The notes under the pieces are model-generated. The model saw only the letters and a program-made list of their open reading frames with translations. It did not search any database and was not told the origin of the DNA. Below are positions 25,139 through 33,649 of a DNA stretch of 64,000 nucleotides, one piece after another; position 1 is the stretch's first letter, and each line of letters opens with the position of its first letter. The stretch lies in assembly GCA_964346815.1 (NCBI GenBank), contig CAYFWF010000031.1:1-64000 (forward strand). The letters run 5' to 3'. Origin of the DNA: CAYFWF01 sp964346815. GTDB taxonomy: Bacteria > Acidobacteriota > Aminicenantia > Aminicenantales > Aminicenantaceae. Made by a program: the position numbers and the translations under genes.

Positions 25139-28078
25139 ATGAAAAAAGCAAGAAATGTCCTCTTAATTTTTATCTGGCTTCTTCTCACTCTTCCGAGTTA
25201 CTCGGCTTTAAGCGATGAAAAAGCACCAAAAGAGCCTCGGCCTCTCGAGGATATCCAAGATATCCTGAAATGGAAAAGCATCCGTTCACCCGTGCTCTCC
25301 GACAATGGCGAATGGTTCGCGTACAGGCTCTCTCCCCAGGAAGGAGACGGCGAAGTCATTATCAGGGGGACAATGACAGACCAGGAATACGGATTTCCCG
25401 CTGGTGAGGTACAGGGTTACTCCCAGGATATCATGTTTTCTGAGGACTCCCAGTGGGCAGCTTTCACCATCTATCCGCGAAAAGAGGAAGCGGAAAAACT
25501 GAAAAAGCAGAAGAAAAAAGCTTACAACAAAGCCGCTGTCGTGAATCTGGCTTCCGGGGAAGAAATCGAATTTGAAAAAATCAATAAATTTTCTTTCTCC
25601 GGAGAAGCCTCTTCATGGGTCGTCCTCCACAAATATCCCCCTGAAAGCAAGACTCCGCCAACCGGTGAGAACAAGGACGAGGATAGATGGCGTGGTGCAG
25701 ATTTGATTCTTCGCGAGCTTGTCACCGGAAACGAGCTGAACATAGGAAACGTCGCTGAATTCGCCTTCGATAAGAAAGGCATGTGGCTGGCCTGGGTGGT
25801 GGATGCACAAGAAAAAAGCGGGAACGGCATCCAAGCCAGGAACATGAAAACAGGAGTCATCCTTCCCCTCGAAAGCGACGAAGCGGTATACAAAAATCTG
25901 ACCTGGACAGAGGAAGGCGGCGGGCTGGCTGTTCTAAAAGGTAAAGATGATGACGACTACGAAGACAAGCTGTACAGCTTGGTAGGCTTCACTCGATTTT
26001 CGGCCGATGCTCCTTCCAAAGTCGTATATGACCCGAAAGACGATAAAGATTTTCCTGAAGGCATGACCATAAGCCCGAAACGAAATCCCCTTTGGACCGA
26101 TGATTTATCAGGAATTCTGTTCGGCATCCACGAAGCAAAGAAAAAAGAGAAGAAACAAGAAGAGGCAGAAAAAGAAGTCAAGGATAGAGCTGAAGAAGAA
26201 GGTAAAGAGAAGGAAGAACCCTCCAAAGACATGCCAAAAAAAGAGCCAGAAATAGATAAAGAAGACCTCCCCGATCTGGTCATCTGGCATTGGCTGGACA
26301 AAAGGCTCCAGTCCATGCAGCAGGTTCAAGAGCCCAGGGATAAGAATTTCAGCTATCTGTGTGTGTACCATGTGGACGATAAAAAATTTTTAAGACTCGC
26401 CGATGACGAGGTCAGGCGGGTCACAGCCGCCCCCAAGCACCTTTGGGCCATCGGACTGGACAATGAAAAATACGAATTGATGGGCAATCTGGAAGGCCGT
26501 CGCTACCAGGATGTCTACGTATTTGACCTTAAAACCGGAGAAAAAAAGCTCGCTCTCGAGAAGTGCCGCTGGTACTTCGGCCCATCTCCCGACGGCACAC
26601 ATTTCCTGTACTATGCTGACGGACACTATCACACCTATGAGATGGCGACAGGAAAAACATACAACATCACCAAAGACGTCCCCACATCTTTCATCAACGA
26701 AGAGAGCGACGTCAACATCATCGATCCTCCGATCTATCCCTTTTACTTCGGGTGGGTCAAAGATGGAGTATCCGTACTCCTCTACGACAACTGGGACGTA
26801 TGGAACATTCCTGTCCACGGCGGTCAAGGCACAAACATGACTCTAAACGGAAAAGAGGAGGGGATTCGTTACCAGAGGCGCTTCCGTCTGGATCGGGAAG
26901 AAAAGGGCATCGACCTGGACAAACCCCTGTACATCAGCACCTATGGGGAATGGACAAAAAAAGGGGGCATCGCCCGGGTAGAAAAGGACAAGCCAGGGGC
27001 GGAAATGCTGCTCTGGGATGACGCTTTGTTCTCGTTGATCAAGGCCGAAGAGGCCGATGTTTACCTCTACTCCCGACAAACACACAAAGACTTTCCCGAC
27101 TACTATGTGACAAACCCATCACTCCAAAAAGGGCGACGGCTCACAGAAGCCAACCCCCAACAGAAAAACTTTTATTGGTCTGATGGAACCATGCTGCTCG
27201 ATTACGAGAGCGAGAAGGGAGACAAACTTCAAGCGGCTCTGTTTCTTCCCGCAAACTACGAAAAGGGCAAAAAGTATCCCACCATCATCTATATCTACGA
27301 AGAACTCTCTCAATGGCTGAATCGTTATTTCACCCCTTCTGCCCGGGGATTCAACAAATCCGTGTACACCAGCCGGGGATATGCAGTACTGATGCCCGAT
27401 ATCGTTTACAAGATCAATGACCCCGGTATGTCATCTGTATGGTGTGTGCTTCCTGCGCTGGAGGCGGCCATAGAGACCGGAGTGGTGGATAAAGACAGAG
27501 TAGGCATTCACGGACACTCCTGGGGAGGGTACCAGACTGCCTTCTTGATAACCCAGACTGATGCTTTCCGCGCAGCAGTCGCAGGAGCCCCTTTGACTAA
27601 CATGATCAGCATGTACAGTTCGATCTACTGGAATACAGGATCTGCCAATCAACCCATCTTCGAGAGCAGCCAAGGGCGCTTCAAGGGGGGGTACTGGGAA
27701 AACATAGAGGCTTATACTCAGAACTCTCCCGTTTACCACGCACAAAATGTCAATACCCCTCTCCTGCTCCTCCACAACGACAAAGACGGTGCTGTGGACT
27801 GGAATCAGGGCATAGAATACTTCAACACGTTGAGGCGTTTGGAAAAGCCCGTTGTTATGCTTCAGTACAAAGGGGAGAATCATGGCCTTCGTAAACCTGC
27901 CAACCAAAAAGACTACACAGTCAGAATGAGGGAATTCTTTGACCACCATTTGATGGGCAAGCCAGCTCCCAAATGGCTGAAAGAAGGCATCTCTCATCTC
28001 GACCTAGAAGAACACCTAAAAAAACGGACAGAAAAAATCATCCATCCTAAAAAGGAAAACGAAAAGGCGCAGAACTAA
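25139..28078 (+). CDS. S9-family (prolyl oligopeptidase-like) peptidase
   Basis: 979 residues, exported (signal peptide about 1-24). The N-terminal two thirds form the beta-propeller gate, interrupted by a very charged Lys/Glu insertion (about 338-375). The C-terminal alpha/beta hydrolase carries the triad: nucleophile Ser794 in GHSWGG, Asp883 in NDKDGAV, and His915 in GENHG. It probably degrades peptides in the periplasm or outside the cell, as expected for the proteolytic, amino-acid-using life style of related organisms. AAAGGAG precedes the ATG. It is monocistronic and one of the longest members of its family. Confidence 0.92.
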   Translation: MKKARNVLLIFIWLLLTLPSYSALSDEKAPKEPRPLEDIQDILKWKSIRSPVLSDNGEWFAYRLSPQEGDGEVIIRGTMTDQEYGFPAGEVQGYSQDIMFSEDSQWAAFTIYPRKEEAEKLKKQKKKAYNKAAVVNLASGEEIEFEKINKFSFSGEASSWVVLHKYPPESKTPPTGENKDEDRWRGADLILRELVTGNELNIGNVAEFAFDKKGMWLAWVVDAQEKSGNGIQARNMKTGVILPLESDEAVYKNLTWTEEGGGLAVLKGKDDDDYEDKLYSLVGFTRFSADAPSKVVYDPKDDKDFPEGMTISPKRNPLWTDDLSGILFGIHEAKKKEKKQEEAEKEVKDRAEEEGKEKEEPSKDMPKKEPEIDKEDLPDLVIWHWLDKRLQSMQQVQEPRDKNFSYLCVYHVDDKKFLRLADDEVRRVTAAPKHLWAIGLDNEKYELMGNLEGRRYQDVYVFDLKTGEKKLALEKCRWYFGPSPDGTHFLYYADGHYHTYEMATGKTYNITKDVPTSFINEESDVNIIDPPIYPFYFGWVKDGVSVLLYDNWDVWNIPVHGGQGTNMTLNGKEEGIRYQRRFRLDREEKGIDLDKPLYISTYGEWTKKGGIARVEKDKPGAEMLLWDDALFSLIKAEEADVYLYSRQTHKDFPDYYVTNPSLQKGRRLTEANPQQKNFYWSDGTMLLDYESEKGDKLQAALFLPANYEKGKKYPTIIYIYEELSQWLNRYFTPSARGFNKSVYTSRGYAVLMPDIVYKINDPGMSSVWCVLPALEAAIETGVVDKDRVGIHGHSWGGYQTAFLITQTDAFRAAVAGAPLTNMISMYSSIYWNTGSANQPIFESSQGRFKGGYWENIEAYTQNSPVYHAQNVNTPLLLLHNDKDGAVDWNQGIEYFNTLRRLEKPVVMLQYKGENHGLRKPANQKDYTVRMREFFDHHLMGKPAPKWLKEGISHLDLEEHLKKRTEKIIHPKKENEKAQN

Positions 28079-28103
28079 TGTCAACGCATTAAGTACAGCA
28101 CCA

Positions 28104-28188
28104 TTGTCGTGGCGAGTGACCGAAGGAAGCGTGGCCATCTCTTCAGAAAAATGAGATCGCCACGTCGTGTCACTCCTCGCGATGACAC
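28104..28188. repeat. Palindromic dispersed repeat, copy 1
   Basis: An imperfect inverted repeat of about 85 bp. The left arm reads GTGGCGAGTG...GCGTGGCCATCTC and the right arm GAGATCGCCACG...CTCCTCGCGATGACA. The arms would fold into one long hairpin. A second copy is at 46344-46428. The same type of element is widespread between bacterial genes; the rest of 28079-28413 holds nothing else. Confidence 0.65.
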
Positions 28189-28413
28189 AGGAATTAATAC
28201 GTTCGTAATAGTAAGGGAAAATTTTCAGCAGCGATCAAAATTTGGGGATTCTATTTCTGCATTTGGGTGGACCTGCGCTGACCCGAATGTTTGGGAATCG
28301 AAAATACGAGATGCTGGCTGTCGAGGCGCCAAGGTTTAGAAAAGGAAGCGGGGCTAAGGAGGATTCCTCTCCAGCCAGCAGTTTGATTACATTATAATGA
28401 AAAAAGAATATAA

Positions 28414-29682
28414 ATGTCAAAAAATAAATATCCACTTCAGATGACGCCCGTTCGAAAGAAAGTGTTCTTTTCCTGGATGTGGGTCGCCCTCTGCGTTGTC
28501 TCCATTTTCCTCATCGTCCCCATAGCACGCTCGGTCCGGAATTTGGTCGAACAGCACTTGAGTGCAGATTTTTTTGGATATTTTGTGATCTGGGCCGTAG
28601 TCACCGCATGTTTAATCGGTTTCTATCTCCTCTGGTTCCGGCTCAGAATACGCTCTCTGACAAATTATCTCTGGCTTACAGTCATCGCATGTGTTTACAT
28701 TTTTTTTATCCTCAGGCTCTGGAAGCGCCCTGAAGAAGCGATTCATTTTCTGGAATACGGATTGCTCGGATTCCTTCTGTTCCGAGCCCTTCGGCACCAT
28801 TTCGAAGACAAGAGCATCTATCTGACGGCTCTTCTTATCGGAGGACTTGTCGGCATCTTCGATGAAGTTCTCCAATGGATGATCCCGCGTCGAATTTGGG
28901 ATATGCGCGATATCGGGCTGAACGCTCTATCCTGCGGACTGAGCCAGATGGCAATCTGGAAAGGGATACGGCCTGAACTTCCTTCCCCTCGAGTACAACC
29001 GAAGTCTATTAGGATCCTCTCTTATCTCGCTGTCACCGCAATTCTGTTGCTCGCTCTCTGCCTTTCCAACACGCCTGCACGAGTCAACATCTACACGGAA
29101 ACCTTTCCTTTTCTCAAATTTCTCAGGAACGAGGAACCCATGTCTGAAGAGATCCACAAACACCGAGATCCCGAGATAGGAATTTTCTATTCTCGTCTGA
29201 CTCTCGGCGAATTAGAAAGAATCGATACAGAAAGAGCCGAAGAATACGGGCTCATTTTCCAAGAATGGACCGAAAAAAATTATGCCGATTTCTTGAAAAT
29301 CTTTCCTGGGTATGCCAGGCCCTTCCTTCATGAAATGAGAGTGCATATATTCCGAAGAAATCGGATGTATTGGTTATCGGCAAAAGAAAAAACCCCGGAA
29401 GTTGTGAAAAAAAATCTTTTCATTGCCTACAAAGAGAATCTTATATTGGAAAAATATTTTGGCCGCACCCTGGAGAATTCTCCGTATAAATGGCCGCGGA
29501 GGAGGACGGCAAGAATAGAGTCGCAGATCGATATCACATCTTTCTACAAAAGTCCCGTGAGTGCCGCGAATTATTTTCCGTTGAACGATCTGAGCCTTTG
29601 GGCCATAGTTTCCGGGATGGCAGCGCTGATATTCATCTTCAATCTCTGGTTTTCCCATCGGAAAAAAACAAATCTTTCTTAG
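28414..29682 (+). CDS. VanZ-like membrane protein
   Basis: 422 residues. Five or so helices lie in the first half. The VanZ core is EAIHFLEYGLLGFL, then GIFDEVLQWMIPRRIWDMRD and IGLNALSCGL (about 110-180). A further helix (about 195-212) leads to a charged domain of about 170 residues, and a last helix lies at about 395-415. VanZ proteins are linked to glycopeptide tolerance and phosphatidylglycerol or wall metabolism, but most members have no defined reaction. The large C-terminal domain is not part of the usual VanZ family. No strong ribosome binding site is seen. Confidence 0.78.
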   Translation: MSKNKYPLQMTPVRKKVFFSWMWVALCVVSIFLIVPIARSVRNLVEQHLSADFFGYFVIWAVVTACLIGFYLLWFRLRIRSLTNYLWLTVIACVYIFFILRLWKRPEEAIHFLEYGLLGFLLFRALRHHFEDKSIYLTALLIGGLVGIFDEVLQWMIPRRIWDMRDIGLNALSCGLSQMAIWKGIRPELPSPRVQPKSIRILSYLAVTAILLLALCLSNTPARVNIYTETFPFLKFLRNEEPMSEEIHKHRDPEIGIFYSRLTLGELERIDTERAEEYGLIFQEWTEKNYADFLKIFPGYARPFLHEMRVHIFRRNRMYWLSAKEKTPEVVKKNLFIAYKENLILEKYFGRTLENSPYKWPRRRTARIESQIDITSFYKSPVSAANYFPLNDLSLWAIVSGMAALIFIFNLWFSHRKKTNLS

Positions 29683-29829
29683 GATAAATTCTGCTGTTTT
29701 TTTGCTGCAAACGTCTCCGAATCCGTGACGGTTCAGGTACAGGATAAACGAGAAAAGAGAGCATCGAGGAATTGCTTTTCCCTGAAAAATAGGCTACAGT
29801 AACCATAGCTCAATCAAGGAGGAACATAG

Positions 29830-30579
29830 ATGAAAAAGAGCGTGATCTTCACGAGTTTGACTCTTCTGTTCGTGTTTTCTTTAATCTTCACTCCTGTCCA
29901 TACCCAGGCTGACCAGATGATCAAAGCGAAAAGGCACACCGACGCATTCAGCATGATGGGCCAGTCCCAGCCAGCAAAAGACGAAGAAGTGACCACCTGG
30001 CTGACAAAAGACAAAATGAGAAGGGATGAGGGGGAAACAACCACATTGGTGAGATATGACCTGAATAAAATCTACTGGATAGACCAATCCAAGAAAACCT
30101 ATTCCGAAATAGATCTCCCATTGGACATGGAAACCATGCTCCCCCCTGAAGCAAAACAAATGCTCGATCAAATGGAGGTGTCTTCATCAGTTACAGACAC
30201 GGGAGAGACCAAAACCATCAATAACTGGAAGTGTAAAAAATATCTGATCGAAATGTCGGTCTCCATGATGGGAATGAGTATGCCCATCAAAATGGATTTC
30301 TGGACTTCGAAAGATCTAGGGATCGACGAGGATTTGTATAAAAAATTCTATGCCGAGACACTGGCTTTGAATCCCATGTTTCAAGACATGATCGAGGAAT
30401 TTAAAAAGATAGAGGGATATCCTGTGAGAACCGAATTCTCGATGGACATGATGGGTGCCGAACAAAATTACTGGGAAGAGGTTGTCTCGGTGGAGAAGAT
30501 GAACGCCCCGGCAGGAACATACGAACTGCCAGAGGGCTACACCAAAACTGAATTCAATCCCCTTCAGCAGCAGCGCTAG
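29830..30579 (+). CDS. Exported DUF4412 protein
   Basis: 249 residues. A signal peptide (about 1-27) is followed by the DUF4412 pattern: DKMRRDEGETTTLVRYDLNK, YWIDQSKKTYSEI, then TKTINNWKCKKYLIEM and KMDFWTSKDLGID. It is related in fold to LolA-type half-barrels. AAGGAGG eight bases before the ATG fixes the start. It is Met-rich in the middle (SVSMMGMSMPIKMD), which could suit metal binding. The function of the family is unknown. Confidence 0.82.
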   Translation: MKKSVIFTSLTLLFVFSLIFTPVHTQADQMIKAKRHTDAFSMMGQSQPAKDEEVTTWLTKDKMRRDEGETTTLVRYDLNKIYWIDQSKKTYSEIDLPLDMETMLPPEAKQMLDQMEVSSSVTDTGETKTINNWKCKKYLIEMSVSMMGMSMPIKMDFWTSKDLGIDEDLYKKFYAETLALNPMFQDMIEEFKKIEGYPVRTEFSMDMMGAEQNYWEEVVSVEKMNAPAGTYELPEGYTKTEFNPLQQQR

Positions 30580-30621
30580 AGAAAAATATCAGATCTGGAT
30601 TCTCGATCAGCCGGGATTTCG

Positions 30622-32109
30622 CTAAAAAGATATAGAGAAAGTCGTTCCTTCAGTTCTGTCCAAAGTGACCGATCCTTCGATTTGTTTGACCAGGTCATTC
30701 ACCAGCTGCAATCCAAGAGTTTCAGGGTTTTGGATATTCAAATTTTCGGGCAATCCTATTCCATCATCACCTATAATGAGCTTCATTCTGTTTTGACTGT
30801 TTGAATAAAGTCTTATCTGAATTTCTCCTTTTTTGCTCTTTGGGAAAGCATGTTTCAGTGCGTTCGAAACCAGTTCATTTAGGATCAATCCGCAAGGAAT
30901 AGCTTTATTGATACTTAAATAGACATCTTCCACATCGGTATTTATCTTCACGATATTCGGATTGACCCTGTATGTATGGAAAAGATGAACTGTCAAACTT
31001 CGAATGTATTCTGCGAAGTTGATCCTCGAAAGATCCTCGGTCTGATATAATTTTTCATGAATAAGGGCCATGGACCTGATCCGGTTCTGACTTTCCTTGA
31101 ACATTTCGACCATCTTACCGTCTTTGATCGATCGGGACTGCAGCCGGAGCAAGCTGGAAATGATCTGCATATTGTTTTTGACCCGGTGATGGATCTCCCT
31201 TAAAAGAACATTTTTCTCCTGAAGCGAAGCCCTTATTCTTCCCTCCGCCTGTTTTCTTTCCGTAACATCTCTGAGAATGCCGATAACTTTGGCTTCTCCT
31301 TTTTCTCCTATGCTGACGGTCGCCGGCTCTACGATCTTCGTTTGTCCGTCTTTGGACATGATCCTGAATTCATACCTGCTGGGGACTTCTTTCCCCTCCC
31401 TTCTCGCCAGTTCTCTTTGCCTGATTATTTCTACATCATCGGGATGAATGATGTTCCAGAAATCGAAGGTCTTCTCACAAACTTCGTTTGATGTGTAGCC
31501 TGTCAGATCCTCGAACGCAGGATTGACATACTGAAAACCCTCATGAGTGATGATGTATATCGCATCATTCGCATTCTCTACCAGGCTTCTGAATTTTTTC
31601 TCATTTTCACTCACCACATGTTCCGCTTTCATTTGCTCCGATATATCCCTTGCGATAGCGAGGATTCCCGTTATCCTTCCCTTCTTTTTTATCAGGCTAA
31701 TGTGAGCCTCTGAAGTTCGTTCTGCTCCATCTTTTTGAACCCAGCCGAACCTCAACGGCTTCGGAATCTTCCCTTTGAGGAGGGAGCCAAAAATCTTCAG
31801 GTATCTCTGAATGTCTCCTTTGAGCAAATGAGGAAGTTCGGTGAATTTTTTTCCAATGATATCCTCTCTGGAATACCCCGTCTCATCGAAAAAAGCTTTG
31901 TTACAGGTAGTTATTCTTCCCTTCAGGTCTATAGTGACGATTCCATTGGGAGACATCTCGACGATGTTCCGATACTTTTCTTCAGACTCGGCAAGGCGGC
32001 CTATATCCTTTTTCATCTCTTTTTCAGATGTTTCCAATTCAGCTATCTTTTTGCGGAGTCTGAACAGTTCCTCCATGAGCTGCTCACTCGAATTCTCTTT
32101 TCCACTCAT
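30622..32109 (-). CDS. PAS-domain sensor histidine kinase, HisKA_2 type
   Basis: 495 residues, no membrane helix, so a cytosolic sensor. A coiled coil (about 10-45) is followed by two PAS domains (about 42-160 and 165-285), the DHp helix with EIHHRVKNNMQ (His308 probable phospho-acceptor) and a HATPase_c_2 domain with NELVSNALKHAF and DDGIGLP. No response regulator is adjacent; the nearest regulatory gene is the Fis-type protein on the opposite strand. The signal is unknown. Confidence 0.9.
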   Translation of the reverse strand: MSGKENSSEQLMEELFRLRKKIAELETSEKEMKKDIGRLAESEEKYRNIVEMSPNGIVTIDLKGRITTCNKAFFDETGYSREDIIGKKFTELPHLLKGDIQRYLKIFGSLLKGKIPKPLRFGWVQKDGAERTSEAHISLIKKKGRITGILAIARDISEQMKAEHVVSENEKKFRSLVENANDAIYIITHEGFQYVNPAFEDLTGYTSNEVCEKTFDFWNIIHPDDVEIIRQRELARREGKEVPSRYEFRIMSKDGQTKIVEPATVSIGEKGEAKVIGILRDVTERKQAEGRIRASLQEKNVLLREIHHRVKNNMQIISSLLRLQSRSIKDGKMVEMFKESQNRIRSMALIHEKLYQTEDLSRINFAEYIRSLTVHLFHTYRVNPNIVKINTDVEDVYLSINKAIPCGLILNELVSNALKHAFPKSKKGEIQIRLYSNSQNRMKLIIGDDGIGLPENLNIQNPETLGLQLVNDLVKQIEGSVTLDRTEGTTFSISF

Positions 32110-32605
32110 TTTCGATCTATCTCACAGACGCAGATTTCCGCTCCAATTGCATCATTCCCCTCTCAAACTCAGAAATGATGCATTCCTGGACTCATTCATT
32201 GAATAAAATTTTACAGTTCAAGAAATTTTTCACAATCCCCCTTTCAGATGAATTCCAGGATGATTTTTCTGCTTTTTATCTAATCTCCAACGAGCATCAA
32301 GTATTACTGTCTAATTTTTTTACATTTTTTACGGCCGGGCATCTCTTTTTTTCCGATGAGGGGATATTTTCTTTCTCCCCTATTCAATCGAAAATTCATC
32401 CGTCAGAAGCCGTGTCTTCTTATAGTCCCCAGGGGCAGTATCTGTTCTTCTCTGCAGTCTACAGGATTTTGACTCTCGTTCCATGGCCTTTATTCAGACT
32501 GTTTCCCTGTTTGGCATGAATCATGCACACTCACTGGAATGGAAGTATTTAAAAATATGGATAAATTTATAGGATGCCACATCAACAAAGATATGAGGGG
32601 GAGTC
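32110..32605. other. Long intergenic region between kinase and Fis-type gene
   Basis: About 500 bp, AT-rich and divergent. The sigma-54-like site at 32512-32527 is the only clear element. A 114-residue forward frame (32175-32519) has no ribosome binding site, low-complexity Phe-rich content and overlaps that site, so it is not called. Confidence 0.4.
32512..32527 (+). promoter_or_regulatory. Sigma-54-type promoter of Fis-type gene
   Basis: TGGCATGAATCATGCA has exact GG-N10-GC spacing and strong -24 and -12 elements. The predicted start is about 65 bp before the ATG of the Fis-type gene. Confidence 0.55.
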
Positions 32606-32947
32606 ATGAAGCAAGAGAGTGCTCTTCAGCCAAGTATAGAGGTCTTATCACAGTTATTTAAAATTGAAGAAGGGCTTAGAAGACTTAATGACCCAGATGA
32701 CGATTCTTTATCCAAAGAGGACATATGGCAAGCGCTGCTGAATGTTGTTCTCGATAGATTTTGCTCCGCTGATGCCCTTTCTCTCAAGGAATTCATGGAG
32801 CACTTGGAAAGAAGGCTTATCGTCAGGATGTTATTCAGAGCTAACGGGAACCGTAAAGAAACCGCCAAATTATTAGGGCTCAAATACACGACGCTTCACG
32901 AAAAGTTGAAAAAACACAATATTCACTTCAAAAATATGGCCTATTGA
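32606..32947 (+). CDS. Small Fis-type helix-turn-helix protein
   Basis: 113 residues. The C-terminal third (RLIVRMLFRANGNRKETAKLLGLKYTTLHEKLKKHNI) is the Fis/HTH_8 domain that ends NtrC-type activators. The first 70 residues are helical and carry no AAA+ or receiver domain. It could bind enhancer sites as a Fis-like protein or modulate an NtrC-type activator. AGGGGGAG precedes the ATG. Its own promoter is sigma-54-like. It is not a truncated gene in any obvious way, as it has its own N-terminus and ribosome binding site. Confidence 0.72.
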   Translation: MKQESALQPSIEVLSQLFKIEEGLRRLNDPDDDSLSKEDIWQALLNVVLDRFCSADALSLKEFMEHLERRLIVRMLFRANGNRKETAKLLGLKYTTLHEKLKKHNIHFKNMAY

Positions 32948-32988
32948 GTCTTTCGAAGTCCTATCTGGATCAGATGCCACCTCTCCGG

Positions 32989-33165
32989 TCATTGATCCAG
33001 CAGCCGCTTGAATCCCGGATGTTCACGCAGTGAATCCCACTGAGGATCGAGCCGCAGTTGAGGGACCGAGACGAGCTGCCTGAGGTATTCGGCATGGGGG
33101 ATAGAGTTGTGGGCTGGAATCCTCACTCGAGAAGTTCTTAGCGGTTCTATACCTGCATCACACGG
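32989..33165 (-). pseudogene. 3' remnant of a TPR/TolB-like signalling protein
   Basis: A reverse-strand frame of about 58 codons ends at TGA (32989-32991) and reads AEYLRQLVSVPQLRLDPQWD followed by SLREHPGFKRLL. This is the characteristic last segment of TPR proteins fused to TolB-like or kinase domains; compare DSVRDDPEFQRIL near the end of the gene at 9274-10798. An in-frame TGA at 33166-33168 closes it upstream and no start exists, so only the end of the gene survives, 42 bp from tRNA-Thr. Confidence 0.6.
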
Positions 33166-33207
33166 TCATCTTCTGAATGACCAGACATATATCCAGCATA
33201 AAAAGAG

Positions 33208-33280
33208 AGCCAGCAGGGGGATTCGAACCCCCGACCTACTGATTACGAATCAGTTGCTCTGCCGACTGAGCTACACTGGC
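33208..33280 (-). tRNA. tRNA-Thr (anticodon CGT)
   Basis: 73 nt on the reverse strand. The acceptor arm GCCAGTG/TGCTGGC pairs with two G-T wobbles. The D-arm starts GCTCAGTCGG, the anticodon loop is TTCGTAA on a five-base stem, and the T-arm is GGGGG-TTCGAAT-CCCCC. The discriminator base is T and CCA is not encoded. A T-run follows. Confidence 0.95.
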
Positions 33281-33299
33281 TCTAAGATGAGTTTATACG

Positions 33300-33500
33300 T
33301 CAGTCTTCTCTCTGAGTCATGCCCGACAACTTTTCCTGAACCATACTCAATTCTTTTTTCGCTTCTTCGAGGAGCTCTGACATGAAGCCCAAGGTATTCA
33401 GCTCAACGGTCTCATTCATCGCTTTTCTCATTTTATCGATACGTTCTTCCAGAGCTTTCTCCCTGCGGCGCAATTCCCTGAAATACTCCCTCTCATCCAT
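33300..33500 (-). CDS. Small coiled-coil protein, unknown function
   Basis: 66 residues, almost entirely charged helix (FRELRRREKALEERIDKMRK, then LLEEAKKELSMVQEKL). GAGGAGGAG lies five bases before the ATG, a strong ribosome binding site that argues for a real gene. It sits 20 bp upstream of tRNA-Thr on the same strand and is divergent from smc. Confidence 0.6.
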   Translation of the reverse strand: MDEREYFRELRRREKALEERIDKMRKAMNETVELNTLGFMSELLEEAKKELSMVQEKLSGMTQRED

Positions 33501-33649
33501 GGATTCTCCTCCTCAGCCGCCTCTCACCTCGATGCTTTAAAAAAATTGGCTGTCTCTTTGCAATTATCCTCGATTTGAATAAAATATCTACTCTGTACCA
33601 ATAAAAAATAATATAGCGTGAAGGACAAAAAAGTTCAACTCTTCAGATT

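Noticed and set aside
32175..32519. 114-residue forward frame in the gap before the Fis-type gene
   Set aside because: No ribosome binding site, Phe-rich low-complexity translation, and it overlaps the sigma-54-like site.
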